Assembly: GCA_031398745.1 (NCBI GenBank)
Contig: JANNNX010000074.1
Location: 1-64,000 of the forward strand
Reading direction: 5' to 3'
Source of the DNA: JANNNX01 sp031398745
GTDB taxonomy: Bacteria; Actinomycetota; Acidimicrobiia; Acidimicrobiales; CADCSY01
DNA: 64,000 nt
Positions 40,862-49,859 of the stretch are shown here, piece after piece. The position numbers and the translations under genes were made by a program. Numbering within the stretch: position 1 is the stretch's first letter; each line of letters starts with the position of its first letter. The notes beneath the pieces are model-generated. The model did no database searches and was not told the origin of the DNA. It saw nothing but the letters and a program-made list of their open reading frames with translations.

Positions 40862-42421
40862 TCAGCTCTCGGTGCTGGCGTCGTCGGCGTCGACCTCGGT
40901 GCCGGCGGCGACGTCGGCTGACGGAACGTCGGCAGCCTCGGTCACCTCGTCGACGGTCACCGGAGCCTCGGCCTCGCCCGCGGTGTCGACACCCTCGCCA
41001 ACCGCGGTCGCCTCGGTGGAGGAGGTGGGCAGCGGCTCGACCCCGGCCGGGCCGCCCTCGGCGCCGTCGCCGTACTGCTCGTAGTAGTCGGCCCAGGCCT
41101 GCTCGGCCTCGGACACCCCGGTGCCGATGTAGTTGCCCTCGGCGTCGTAGGCGTGCTCGCCGAAGTGCTCCTGGTACTCGGCGGCCACCACGCCACCTTC
41201 GGCGGCCTGCTTGATCGACAGGCTGATCCGGCGGCGGGCCAGGTCGAGATCGATGATCTTGACCCACAGCTCCTCGCCGACCGACACCACCTGCTCGGGC
41301 AGCTCGACGTGCTGGTGGCTCATCTCGGAGATGTGGACCAGGCCCTCGATGCCGTCACCCACCTGGACGAAGGCACCGAAGGGCACCAGCTTGGCCACCC
41401 GGCCGTACACCAGCTCGCCCACCCGGTGGCTGTTGGCGAACTCCTGCCACGGGTCCTGCTGGGTGGCCTTGAGCGACAGGCTGATCCGCTCCTTGGAAAG
41501 ATCGACATCGAGCACCAGGACGTCGATCTCGTCGCCCACCGCCACCACCGAACTCGGGTGGTCGACGTGCTTCCACGACAGCTCGGACACGTGGACCAGG
41601 CCGTCCATGCCCCCCAGGTCGACGAAGGCCCCGAAGTTCACCACCGAGGACACCACGCCCGATCGACGTTCGCCCGGCTTGAGGTTGGCCAGGAACTCCT
41701 CGCGCTGCTCCTTCTGGGTCTCCTCGAGCCACGCCCGGCGGGAGAGCACGACGTTGTTGCGGTTCTTGTCGAGCTCGATGATCTTGGCCTCGATGGCCCG
41801 GCCGACGTAGGGGGCGAGATCGCGCACCCGGCGCAGCTCGACCAGCGAGGCGGGCAGGAAGCCCCGCAGCCCGATGTCGAGGATCAGGCCGCCCTTGACG
41901 ACCTCGATGACGGTGCCCTTCACGACCCCGTCGGCCTCCTTGATCTGCTCGATCGTGCCCCAGGCCCGCTCGTACTGGGCCCGCTTCTTGGACAGGACCA
42001 GCCGGCCCTCCTTGTCCTCCTTGGTGAGGACCAGGGCCTCGATCTGGTCGCCCAGCGAGACGATCTCGCCCGGGTCGACGTCGTTGCGGATCGACAGCTC
42101 CTTGGCCGGGATGTGGCCCTCGGACTTGAAGCCGATGTCGAGCAGGACCTCGTCCTTGTCGACCCGGACCACGACCCCCTGGACGATGTCGCCGTCCTCG
42201 AAGGCCACGATCGTCGCCGCCATCGCCTCATCGAGCGACAGCCCACCGAGGTCGTCCTCGACGATGGAGCGGGAGACGTACTCCCCGGCATCGTCGACGA
42301 AGGCTCGACGGCTGTCGGGCGAAGTGGCCACGGCGACCGCCGGGGCCACCGCCGATGACCCGGGCTCGAGACCGGGCGGGTCATCGAGAGTGGGGGCGGC
42401 GGGGTCGAAGGGATCGGACAT
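40862..42421 (-). CDS. rpsA: 30S ribosomal protein S1
   Basis: S1 helps the small ribosomal subunit bind mRNA. The 519-residue protein carries four S1 (OB-fold) repeats, recognisable at EDGDIVQGVVVRVDKDEVLLDI, KGTVIEVVKGGLILDIG, RSGVVSSVVNFGAFVDLGGMDGLVHVSE and YGRVAKLVPFGAFVQVGDGIEGLVHISE (each shown only in part here). The C-terminal tail of about 100 residues is acidic and of low complexity, ending DADDASTES, and includes the 26-base repeat shared with uvrA. It stands directly downstream of polA on the same strand, as in Mycobacterium. Confidence 0.95.
   Translation of the reverse strand: MSDPFDPAAPTLDDPPGLEPGSSAVAPAVAVATSPDSRRAFVDDAGEYVSRSIVEDDLGGLSLDEAMAATIVAFEDGDIVQGVVVRVDKDEVLLDIGFKSEGHIPAKELSIRNDVDPGEIVSLGDQIEALVLTKEDKEGRLVLSKKRAQYERAWGTIEQIKEADGVVKGTVIEVVKGGLILDIGLRGFLPASLVELRRVRDLAPYVGRAIEAKIIELDKNRNNVVLSRRAWLEETQKEQREEFLANLKPGERRSGVVSSVVNFGAFVDLGGMDGLVHVSELSWKHVDHPSSVVAVGDEIDVLVLDVDLSKERISLSLKATQQDPWQEFANSHRVGELVYGRVAKLVPFGAFVQVGDGIEGLVHISEMSHQHVELPEQVVSVGEELWVKIIDLDLARRRISLSIKQAAEGGVVAAEYQEHFGEHAYDAEGNYIGTGVSEAEQAWADYYEQYGDGAEGGPAGVEPLPTSSTEATAVGEGVDTAGEAEAPVTVDEVTEAADVPSADVAAGTEVDADDASTES
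40912..40937. repeat. 26-base repeat within rpsA, shared with uvrA
   Basis: This matches 22238-22263 at 25 of 26 positions and encodes AADVPSAD in the acidic C-terminal tail of S1. The stretch begins and ends with CGTCGGC direct repeats. See the uvrA copy. Confidence 0.75.
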
Positions 42422-42507
42422 GGAAGGGACGACCTGTGGGATCTGGGGAATGGGGGACGATCCGGGGCTCAGCGGCCTGACCGGAGCCGGCCATGGTAGC
42501 CCCGCGG

Positions 42508-45285
42508 TCAGCCCTTGGCCGAGGCCCAGCTGGGCCCGAAGGCCAGGTCGACCTCGAGGGGGACAGACAGCTCGGCCGCACCCACCATCAGGCGGGGCAC
42601 CATCTCGGCCATCTCGTCGTGCTCGGTGGGCGGCACCTCGAGGATCACCTCGTCGTGTACCTGCAGGATGAGCCTGCTCTGCGCCGAGGCCGCTTCCAGG
42701 GCGGCGTCGATCCGGACCAGCGCCACCTTGAAGATGTCCGCGGCCAGGCCCTGGATGCCGGCGTTCATGGCCTGGCGCTCGCCCGCCTGGCGGATCCGGT
42801 GGTTCGACGACGACAGCTCGGGGATCGGCCGCCGCCGGCCGAACAGGGTCTCGGTGTAGCCGCGCTGTCGCGCCTCCTCGACGGTGCGCTCCATGTAGGC
42901 CCGCACGTTGGGGAAGGCCACGAAGTAGGCATCGAGGATCGCCTGGGCCTCGGGAACCGGGATCGAGAGCCGCTGCGCCAGCCCGTAGGACTCCATCCCG
43001 TAGGCCAGCCCGTAGGAGACCATCTTGGCCTTGGCCCGCTGAGCCGAGGTGACCTCGGCGGGATCGACACCGAACACCCGGGACGCGGTGGCGGTGTGGA
43101 TGTCCTCGCCCGCGGTGAAGGCCGCCACCAGCCCAGGGTCGTCGGCCAGGTGGGCGATGACCCGGAGCTCGATCTGGTTGTAGTCGGCCACCAGCAGCTC
43201 GTAGCCGTCGGCCGGGACGAATGCCCCCCGGAACTGGCGACCTTCCTCCGAGCGGACCGGGATGTTGTGCAGGTTGGGGGCGTCGGAGCTGAGGCGACCG
43301 GTCCGGGCCACGGTCTGGTTGAAGGTGGCCCGGATGCGGCCGTCGGGCGCGACCTCGGCCAGCAGGCTCTCGCCGTAGGTCGAGCGCAGCTTCTCGACCT
43401 CCCGGTAGCGCAGCAGTAGATCGATCACCGGGTGCTGGCCGCGGAGCCGCTCCAACGAGGCGGCGTCGGTCGAGTACCCGGTCTTCGTCTTCTTATGGGG
43501 AGAGAGTCCCAACTGGTCGAAGAGGACGCTGCGCAGCTGGGGGGTCGAATTGACCTTGAAGCGACTTCCGGCGACGTCCTGGATCTGCTCCTCGAGCGCC
43601 GCGGCCTCGAGCGAGAGCCGACGCTGCAACGCCTCGAGGACGGCCACGTCCACCCCGACGCCGATGGCCTCCATGCGGGCCAACACCCGGACCAGAGGGT
43701 TCTCGATCTCGCGGTAGAGGCGCTCGAGGCCCTGGGACTCGAGGGCGGCATGGATCACCGGAGCCAGGCGGGCCACCCCCACCGCCCGAATGGCAGCCTC
43801 GGTGGCTCGCTCGGCGACTGCGGCCGCCGAGCCGTCGCCGTCGACCACCTCGTCGATCCCGAGCGCCAGCTGGCCGGCGGCGTCGGCCGCGGCCGCGGCG
43901 GACGAGGAACCATCGCCCAGCCGCAGCCCGAGGTAGCGGTCGACCACCCGGTTCAGCGCGTAGCTGGGCTGGGCGGGATCGATCAGGTACGCCGCCACCT
44001 CGGTGTCGAGGGTGAGGGCCTGCACGTCGACGCCGACCGCGGCCAGGGCCCGCAGCAGCGGCTTGGCCCCGTGGGCGACCACCGCCCGGTTGCCGGCGAC
44101 CAGCATCCGCAGGGCGTCGATGACCGCTTCGTCGGCCAGCACCCGAGCGTCGAGCCACGGCACCGGGTCGCGGCTCTCCGCGCCGTCGACGTCGGCCGCC
44201 GCCACGGCCAGGCCGGTGAGCGGAGATCGGCCGGGCACCCCCTCCCAGGTCGGAGCGAGAGCCACCGCGTCGGTCCGGAACCCCCCCTCGGGCCCGGCCG
44301 ATACCCGGCGGTCGACCAGGCCCCGGAGCAGGACCTCGGCCTCGTGGGCGTCGGTGACGGCCAGGCCCTCCGCCACCAGCTCCGCGGTGGGGACCGTCGC
44401 CTCATTGGCCTCGACCCCCACCACGTCGGCCAGGCGGTCGAACAGGGCCCGGAACTCGAGGAAGTTGAACAGCTCGTGTACGGCCTCGAGATCGAACGGG
44501 CGCCGGGCCAGAGCCTCGCCGTCGACGGGGATCGGGGCGTCGCGGCGCAGCACCATCACCTCGGCGTTGCGGCGTACCTGGGCCTCGCTCCCGGCCAGGT
44601 TCTCCCGCAGCTTGGGCGAGAGGTCGCCCAGCGAGGCGAAGATCCCGTCGAGGCCGCCGTAGGTGGTGATGAGCTTGGCCGCGGTCTTCTCCCCCACCCC
44701 GGGGACCCCGGCCAGGTTGTCCGACGGGTCACCCCGGAGCGCGGCGTACTCGGTGTACTGCGCCGGGGTGACCCCGGTGCGCTCCTCGATCCCGGCCTCG
44801 TCGTAGAGGGCGTAGTCGCTCACCCCCCGGCGGTTGTAGAGCACCTTGACGTGGGGATCCTCGACCAGCTGGTAGGTGTCGCGGTCGCCGGTCACGATCA
44901 GCACGTCGTCACCCCGGTCCCGGGCCGCGGTGGCGATGGTGGCGATGAGGTCGTCGGCCTCGAAGCCGGCGAGATCGAGCACCGGGATGCCGAGGGCGTC
45001 GAGCACCTGGCGGACCAGCCCCATCTGCTGGCGCAGGATGTCGGGGGCCGACTCCCGCTGGGCCTTGTACTCGGGCACCTGCTGGTGGCGGAAGGTCGGC
45101 TCGGGTCGGTCGAAGGCCACCGCCACCTGGTCGGTCTGGTGATCGCGCAGGAGGTTCACCAACATCGAGGTGAACCCGTAGACGGCGTTGGTGACCTGGC
45201 CCGACGCGGTGGCCATGTCGGTCGGGAGGGCGAAGAACGCCCGGTAGGTCAGCGAGTTGCCATCGAGCAGGAGGAGCGGACCCAC
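42508..45285 (-). CDS. polA: DNA polymerase I
   Basis: This 925-residue enzyme fills gaps in repair and removes RNA primers. The N-terminal 5'-3' exonuclease has LLLDGNSLTYRAFFAL, FEADDLIATIA, VTGDRDTYQLV and GDPSDNLAGVPGVGEKTA. The middle domain lacks the DxE residues of an active 3'-5' exonuclease, as in other actinobacteria. The polymerase domain has motif A VADYNQIELRVIAHL, with Asn where Ser is usual, motif B RAKAKMVSYGLAYGMESYGL and motif C LQVHDEVILEVP. The start is GTG at 45285, 8 bases behind a TACGAT box. Confidence 0.96.
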   Translation of the reverse strand: MGPLLLLDGNSLTYRAFFALPTDMATASGQVTNAVYGFTSMLVNLLRDHQTDQVAVAFDRPEPTFRHQQVPEYKAQRESAPDILRQQMGLVRQVLDALGIPVLDLAGFEADDLIATIATAARDRGDDVLIVTGDRDTYQLVEDPHVKVLYNRRGVSDYALYDEAGIEERTGVTPAQYTEYAALRGDPSDNLAGVPGVGEKTAAKLITTYGGLDGIFASLGDLSPKLRENLAGSEAQVRRNAEVMVLRRDAPIPVDGEALARRPFDLEAVHELFNFLEFRALFDRLADVVGVEANEATVPTAELVAEGLAVTDAHEAEVLLRGLVDRRVSAGPEGGFRTDAVALAPTWEGVPGRSPLTGLAVAAADVDGAESRDPVPWLDARVLADEAVIDALRMLVAGNRAVVAHGAKPLLRALAAVGVDVQALTLDTEVAAYLIDPAQPSYALNRVVDRYLGLRLGDGSSSAAAAADAAGQLALGIDEVVDGDGSAAAVAERATEAAIRAVGVARLAPVIHAALESQGLERLYREIENPLVRVLARMEAIGVGVDVAVLEALQRRLSLEAAALEEQIQDVAGSRFKVNSTPQLRSVLFDQLGLSPHKKTKTGYSTDAASLERLRGQHPVIDLLLRYREVEKLRSTYGESLLAEVAPDGRIRATFNQTVARTGRLSSDAPNLHNIPVRSEEGRQFRGAFVPADGYELLVADYNQIELRVIAHLADDPGLVAAFTAGEDIHTATASRVFGVDPAEVTSAQRAKAKMVSYGLAYGMESYGLAQRLSIPVPEAQAILDAYFVAFPNVRAYMERTVEEARQRGYTETLFGRRRPIPELSSSNHRIRQAGERQAMNAGIQGLAADIFKVALVRIDAALEAASAQSRLILQVHDEVILEVPPTEHDEMAEMVPRLMVGAAELSVPLEVDLAFGPSWASAKG

Positions 45286-45293
45286 GGCGCGGC

Positions 45294-45299
45294 ATCGTA
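45294..45299 (-). promoter_or_regulatory. Putative -10 box (TACGAT) of polA
   Basis: Read on the minus strand this is TACGAT, ending 8 bases before the GTG start of polA with no ribosome-binding site between. It fits the leaderless pattern seen before uvrA, trpC, bcp and the DnaJ gene. Confidence 0.45.
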
Positions 45300-45351
45300 G
45301 GGCCGCCCCGGCACCCGGACCCCGGGCTCGTCGCCCGGCCGCGCCGTGGGG

Positions 45352-45954
45352 TCAGGCCTGGTCGGGCAGGAGGCTGCCGGCGACCACGGCCTCGGCCACG
45401 TCGCGCATCGTGGAGCGGCGGTTCATGGCCGAGCGCTGGATGAACGAGAAGGCGTCCTGCTCGCTCAGGCCGTGGTCGTCCATGAGCACCCCCTTGGCCC
45501 GGTCGATGGCCCGGCGGGCGTCGAGGCGGTCCTCGAGGCCCCGGACCTCTTCCTCCAGGGCCTTGACCTCCCGGAAGCGGCCGAGGGCGAGCTCGATGGC
45601 CGGGATGAGGTCGGCCCGCTGGAACGGCTTGACCAGGTAGGCCAGCACCCCCACGTCTCGGGCCCGCTCGATCAGGTCTCGCTGGGAGAAGGCGGTGAGC
45701 ACCAGGACCGCGGCTTGGCGCTCGCCGGCGATCTCCCGCGCCACCGACAAGCCGTCGAGCCCCGGCATCTTGATGTCGAGGATGGCCACATCGGGGCGGA
45801 GCGAGCGGACCAGCTCGACCGCCTCATCGCCCCGCCCGGTCTCGCCCACCACCTCGTAGCCCTCCGACTCGAGGGTCTCCTTCAGGTCGAGTCGCACGAT
45901 CGCCTCGTCTTCGGCGATCACCACGCGGGCCGGGGTCGGGTTCGGGTCGGGCAC
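45352..45954 (-). CDS. pdtaR: ANTAR-domain response regulator (PdtaR-like)
   Basis: This 200-residue regulator has a receiver domain with IAEDEAIVRLDL, phospho-acceptor Asp60 in VAILDIKMPGLDG and YLVKPF, then a C-terminal ANTAR RNA-binding domain (about 140-195) with RRAIDRAKGVLMDDHGLSEQ. ANTAR regulators bind paired hairpins in leader RNA and prevent termination. Position before polA and rpsA matches Mycobacterium PdtaR, which works with the kinase PdtaS; no such kinase is in the window. The GTG start lies 1 base after the stop of the coiled-coil gene. Confidence 0.92.
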   Translation of the reverse strand: MPDPNPTPARVVIAEDEAIVRLDLKETLESEGYEVVGETGRGDEAVELVRSLRPDVAILDIKMPGLDGLSVAREIAGERQAAVLVLTAFSQRDLIERARDVGVLAYLVKPFQRADLIPAIELALGRFREVKALEEEVRGLEDRLDARRAIDRAKGVLMDDHGLSEQDAFSFIQRSAMNRRSTMRDVAEAVVAGSLLPDQA

Positions 45955-45955
45955 G

Positions 45956-46249
45956 TCAGCTCGTCTGGGTGAGCAGCTGGTCGAGCAACTCGTCCTGCAG
46001 GCGCTCGAGGCCCTCCAACTCCTGGCTCACCTCGGCTCGGTGCCGCCCCATGGCCTCGGCGTGCTTGCGAGCCTCGTGGTGCTCGTGCTCGGCGATCGGG
46101 GTCTCGGATACGAGGGCCCGCAGGCGCAGTTCGTCGGCCGCCTCCTGGAAGAACGCCAGCTGGTCGTCGGCCACGGCCAACTCGTCGCGCAGCGTCGCCA
46201 TCCGACGCGACACGTGCAGGAGGCGCCGCTCGACCGAGGCTCTCGACAT
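45956..46249 (-). CDS. Small coiled-coil protein next to the ANTAR regulator
   Basis: This 97-residue protein is almost entirely charged amphipathic helix: LLHVSRRMATLRDELAVADD, then QLAFFQEAADELRLRALVSE and RHRAEVSQELEGLERLQDEL. It is probably a coiled coil with no signal peptide or membrane segment. I know similar small proteins of unknown function in actinobacteria. It is the first gene of a two-gene unit with the ANTAR regulator, 1 base apart. A role in that regulator's signalling is only suggested by linkage. Confidence 0.75.
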   Translation of the reverse strand: MSRASVERRLLHVSRRMATLRDELAVADDQLAFFQEAADELRLRALVSETPIAEHEHHEARKHAEAMGRHRAEVSQELEGLERLQDELLDQLLTQTS

Positions 46250-46259
46250 AGGGGCGACG

Positions 46260-46265
46260 AGTGTA
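46260..46265 (-). promoter_or_regulatory. Putative -10 box (TACACT) of the coiled-coil/ANTAR unit
   Basis: Read on the minus strand this is TACACT, ending 10 bases before the ATG at 46249. It lies in the 70-base gap between divergent genes. The opposite strand shows no equally clear box for the EamA-DUF3105 gene. Confidence 0.35.
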
Positions 46266-46319
46266 GGCCTGGGTACGCCAGACACCAGTGCAGCCGCACC
46301 CTGCTGCGAGACTGCGCGG

Positions 46320-47708
46320 ATGCGGCGCCTGGCCCTCCTCGGGTTCATCTGGGGCTGGTCGTTCGTGCTGCTCAAGGTGGCCACCCGGGCCGCTACCCCC
46401 ACCACGGTGGCCGGCGCTCGCACCCTCCTCGGCGCGGTCGTGCTGGCCGCCCTCAGCTGGTGGCGCGGCGTCCGCCTCCCCCGGGACCGCGCCACCTGGG
46501 GATGGTTGGCGGTGGTCTCGGTGGCCGGCGCCGCCCTTCCTCTCGGCCTGTTGGCCTGGAGCGCGGAGCGCATCACCTCGACCCTGATCGCGGTGGTCAA
46601 CACCTCCACCCCGCTGGCCACCGCCCTGCTGAGCGGCCTCGTCCTCCGTGAGCGCCTCCGGCCCAGCCAACTGGTGGGCCTCGGGCTCGGGGTCCTCGGC
46701 GTGGCCGTGGCCGTCGGCATCGGCGGCGACGACCTCGACCGTTCGTCGCTCACCGGAGCGGCGGCGGTGGTCGGCTCGGGCTTCTCCTACGGCATCGCCT
46801 TCATCCTCATGCGCCGCCACCTCCTTCACCTCCCGTCCGACGTCGCCGCCGGGGCCCAGCTGGCGCTGGCCTCCGTACTCCTGGCGCCGCTGGCGGTGGT
46901 GTCGACCGGGCAGCACGGGCTCGACCTCACGCCCTGGCGGGTGAGCTGCCTGGTGGTGCTCGGCGTCGTCAGCACCGGCATCGCCTGGTCGATGAACTAC
47001 CGGGTCGTGCGCGAGCTCGGCCCGACCCGGGCCTCTCTGGTCGGCTATCTCATCCCGGTGGTGGGGGTGACCGGCGGCGTGGTGGTGCTGGGCGAGCCCT
47101 TCCATCTCCGGGTCGTGGCCGGCGGGCTCGTCATCCTTCTGGCGGTGACCCTGGTCAACCGGGGCGGGGCGCTCCGGGGGTTGATCCCGCGGCCCGTCAC
47201 GGCCCCGGGCGCGCTGGTGCTCTTGGCGGTGGCGCTGGTGGTGGGCGGCACCGGTTGTGCCGCGGGCTCGTCGGCCGGTGACGACCGCGGTGCCTGCGCG
47301 GCGCCGGTGCGCGAGCGCCTCGATGCCGCATCCTCGCTGCACCTGCTGCCCAACGCCGAGGAGCCCGACTACCTCTCCGACCCCCCGACGTCGGGAGCCC
47401 ACCTCGCCGGTGCCCCGGCGACCGGCGTCCAGACCCAACCACTCTCGCGGCCGGCGCAGGTCGGCGTCCTGGAGACCGGGGCCGTCCTGCTGCAGCACGA
47501 CCCCGATCTCGGCACGACCGAACGCCGGGAGCTGGAAGGGCTGGCCGGAGCCCAGGTGGTGGTGGCCCCCAACGACGACCTGCCCGACCAGGTAGTGGCG
47601 ACCGCCTGGACCTGGAAGCAGACCTGCTCGGCGGTCGACGTCGAGGCCCTCGCCCGCTTCGTTGACGAGCACGCCGGCGACCCGTCGACGTCGTCGAGCA
47701 CCCACTGA
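46320..47708 (+). CDS. EamA transporter fused to a DUF3105 domain
   Basis: This is a single frame of 462 residues. Residues 1-282 form a drug/metabolite transporter of the EamA type: ten membrane helices in two repeats, with LGFIWGWSFVLLKVATRAAT at the start and NTSTPLATALLSGLVLRERL closing the first half. An extra hydrophobic segment (about 296-312) ends in GGTGC, resembling a lipoprotein signal. The remaining part (about 330-452) matches DUF3105, with DPPTSGAHLAGAP, VLETGAVLLQHDPDLG and VVATAWTWKQTC. With EamA topology the eleventh helix would place DUF3105 outside the cell. No stop or clear internal start separates the parts. Substrate is unknown. Confidence 0.82.
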   Translation: MRRLALLGFIWGWSFVLLKVATRAATPTTVAGARTLLGAVVLAALSWWRGVRLPRDRATWGWLAVVSVAGAALPLGLLAWSAERITSTLIAVVNTSTPLATALLSGLVLRERLRPSQLVGLGLGVLGVAVAVGIGGDDLDRSSLTGAAAVVGSGFSYGIAFILMRRHLLHLPSDVAAGAQLALASVLLAPLAVVSTGQHGLDLTPWRVSCLVVLGVVSTGIAWSMNYRVVRELGPTRASLVGYLIPVVGVTGGVVVLGEPFHLRVVAGGLVILLAVTLVNRGGALRGLIPRPVTAPGALVLLAVALVVGGTGCAAGSSAGDDRGACAAPVRERLDAASSLHLLPNAEEPDYLSDPPTSGAHLAGAPATGVQTQPLSRPAQVGVLETGAVLLQHDPDLGTTERRELEGLAGAQVVVAPNDDLPDQVVATAWTWKQTCSAVDVEALARFVDEHAGDPSTSSSTH

Positions 47709-47713
47709 GCGCC

Positions 47714-49594
47714 GTGCCACCCGACCGCGACCAGTGGGGCATCGCCGGGGGCTACCTCGACCTGGACGGCCGGTGGCACGAGCCCGCCCCCGAGGCGGTG
47801 GAGGCCATGTTGGCGGCCATGGGGGCCGACCTCGACGCCGACGGCGGACCACCCGATGCCCCCCGCCAGTGGTTCACCCGGCCGGGTGCCGGGGGCCAGG
47901 TCCTCGGGCCGGCCGATCTCGTGCTGGAGGATGGGACCGACCTGGGCCGCACCGACGATCTCCCGGTCGACCTCCCCCTCGGCTACCACGAGCTCCGCCC
48001 CCACGACGGCAGCGAGTCGACGCTGTTGGTGGTCAGTCCCGGCACGTGCCCCACGCCGGTGGGTCGTCCCTGGGGCTTGGCCGTCCAGCTCTACGCCACT
48101 CGCTCGGCCGCCAGTTGGGGCATCGGCGACCTCGGCGACCTGCGGGCGATCGCCCGGTGGGCCCGATCGGCGGGCGCGGGAATGGTGGCACTGAACCCGC
48201 TCCACGCCCACGGTCCGGGTTTCCCCCAAGAGCCCAGCCCCTACTTCCCGTCGTCCCGGCGGTTCCTCGATCCCCTCAACCTCAGGGTCGAGGACGTCGA
48301 CGGCGCCGATCACCCGTCGGTGGCGACCACCCTGGCATCGGCGGTCGAGGCCGGTCGAGCGCTCACCGCCCGGCCCACCATCGACCGCGACCAGGTGTGG
48401 CGCCTCAAGCGAGCGGTCCTCGAGGCCTGCTTCCTCGCCGTCCGCCAGCGGGGTGGCCCGCCGCCGTCGGCTCCCACCGTGCTCGGCACCGAGGGCGGCG
48501 GCGTGCGGTCCTTCGCCCTCTGGTGCGCGATCGCGGATCGCCACGGCGACGACTGGCGGCGATGGCCGGCGAGCCTGCGCGACCCTGACGGCGCCGGGGT
48601 GCGTGCCTTTGCGGTCGCCGAGGCCGATCGGGTGGCGTTCCACCTCTGGCTCCAGCAGCAGCTCGATCGCCAGCACGCGGCGGCGGTCGAGCTCCCCCTC
48701 CTGGCCGACCTGGCGGTCGGGTTCAACCCTGGCGGGGCCGACGCCTGGGAGTGGCAGCACCTCCTCGCGGGCGACGCCCGGGTCGGAGCCCCGCCCGACG
48801 AGTTCAACCACCTGGGCCAGGACTGGGGCCTGCCCCCGTTCGTGCCCCACCGTCTGCGGGCGAGCGGGTACGCGCCGTTCGTGGACACGCTGCGGGCGGC
48901 CTTCCGCCACGCCGCGGGCCTCCGCATCGACCACGTCATGGGGTTGTTCCGGCTGTGGTGGGTGGCGCCCGGTGCCCCCACCCCGGCGTCGGGCGGGTAC
49001 GTGCGGTACCCGTCGAGCGACCTGCTCGACCTGCTGGCGCTCGAGGCCCACCGGGCCGGGGCGTTCGTTGTGGGCGAGGACCTCGGGCTGGTCGAGGACT
49101 CGGTGCGGGCCGAGCTGGCCGCCCGCCGGGTGCTCTCGACCCGCCTGGCCTGGTTCGAAGACCAACCCCCCAGTGCATGGCCCGAGGGTTCGGTCGCCTC
49201 GCTGGGCACCCACGACCTCGCCACCCTGTCCGGGGTGTGGTCGGGCACCGACGCCCTGCGGCGACGGTCGCTCGGGCTCCCGGTCGACGACGCCGCCGAG
49301 GAGCGGGTCCGAGGTCGACTGGCGCGCCTGGTCGGCCGCGACGGCGCTACGCCCCTCGAGGAGGTCACCGTCGAGGCCCACCGGCACCTCGCCGACGCCG
49401 GCTCGTCGGTGGTGCTGGCGGCCCTGGCCGACGTGGTCGGGGCGGATCAGCGGGTGAACGTGCCCGGCACCACCACCGAGTGGCCCAACTGGTCCGTGGC
49501 CCTGCCCCTCGGGGTCGAACAGTTGCCCGGCGATCCGGTGGCATCGGCGGTGGCCGAGGCGCTCACCGCGGGACGGACCCCGCCGCCCCGGTAG
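47714..49594 (+). CDS. malQ: 4-alpha-glucanotransferase (GH77)
   Basis: MalQ transfers maltooligosaccharide segments in glycogen and maltodextrin metabolism. The 626-residue protein shows the family's RSAASWGIGDLGDLRAIA, then LNPLHAH and PSPYFPSSRRFLDPL (as EPSPYFPSSR). The likely nucleophile is in LRIDHVMGLFRLWWV (about Asp405), the acid/base in VVGEDLGLVEDSV (about Glu454) and the third acidic residue in LGTHDLATLSG (about Asp500). The start is GTG at 47714, 5 bases after the EamA-DUF3105 stop, so the two are co-transcribed. The functional link is not obvious. Confidence 0.93.
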   Translation: MPPDRDQWGIAGGYLDLDGRWHEPAPEAVEAMLAAMGADLDADGGPPDAPRQWFTRPGAGGQVLGPADLVLEDGTDLGRTDDLPVDLPLGYHELRPHDGSESTLLVVSPGTCPTPVGRPWGLAVQLYATRSAASWGIGDLGDLRAIARWARSAGAGMVALNPLHAHGPGFPQEPSPYFPSSRRFLDPLNLRVEDVDGADHPSVATTLASAVEAGRALTARPTIDRDQVWRLKRAVLEACFLAVRQRGGPPPSAPTVLGTEGGGVRSFALWCAIADRHGDDWRRWPASLRDPDGAGVRAFAVAEADRVAFHLWLQQQLDRQHAAAVELPLLADLAVGFNPGGADAWEWQHLLAGDARVGAPPDEFNHLGQDWGLPPFVPHRLRASGYAPFVDTLRAAFRHAAGLRIDHVMGLFRLWWVAPGAPTPASGGYVRYPSSDLLDLLALEAHRAGAFVVGEDLGLVEDSVRAELAARRVLSTRLAWFEDQPPSAWPEGSVASLGTHDLATLSGVWSGTDALRRRSLGLPVDDAAEERVRGRLARLVGRDGATPLEEVTVEAHRHLADAGSSVVLAALADVVGADQRVNVPGTTTEWPNWSVALPLGVEQLPGDPVASAVAEALTAGRTPPPR

Positions 49595-49610
49595 CGTTCC
49601 CCACGGCCAC

Positions 49611-49695
49611 GGGCGCGTGGCGGAATCGGCAGACGCAGCGGACTCAAAATCCGCCGCCGCAAGGCATGAGGGTTCGAGTCCCTCCGCGCCCACCA
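49611..49695 (+). tRNA. tRNA-Leu (anticodon CAA)
   Basis: The 85-base gene has a 7-base-pair acceptor stem, GGGCGCG (49611-49617) with CGCGCCC (49685-49691), discriminator A and an encoded CCA (49693-49695). The anticodon stem GCGGA/TCCGC frames the loop CTCAAAA, giving anticodon CAA at 49645-49647, which reads TTG. A long variable arm, typical of leucine tRNAs, precedes the GGGTTCGAGTCCC T-arm. Confidence 0.96.
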
Positions 49696-49732
49696 CGGAT
49701 GATCGCTGGTCCGCTACCCGTTCGACGCCACC

Positions 49733-49750
49733 GTGAACCGCTGGTGAACC
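49733..49750 (+). promoter_or_regulatory. Tandem GTGAACC repeat upstream of the fab operon
   Basis: GTGAACC occurs at 49733-49739 and 49744-49750, spaced 11 bases start to start, about one helical turn. It lies about 110 bases upstream of fabD, and a TAGCCT box follows at 49784-49789. It could be an operator for a fatty-acid regulator, but this rests on spacing alone. Confidence 0.3.
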
Positions 49751-49859
49751 CTCGGCGTGCACAGCGGATCGGGGTCACCCGGCTAGCCTCGGCGGGCGCC
49801 GCCAGGCGCTTCGTCGCGCGTCCGACGGCCGCGAGTCCGCCGACCCTCCTGAGACCCCC

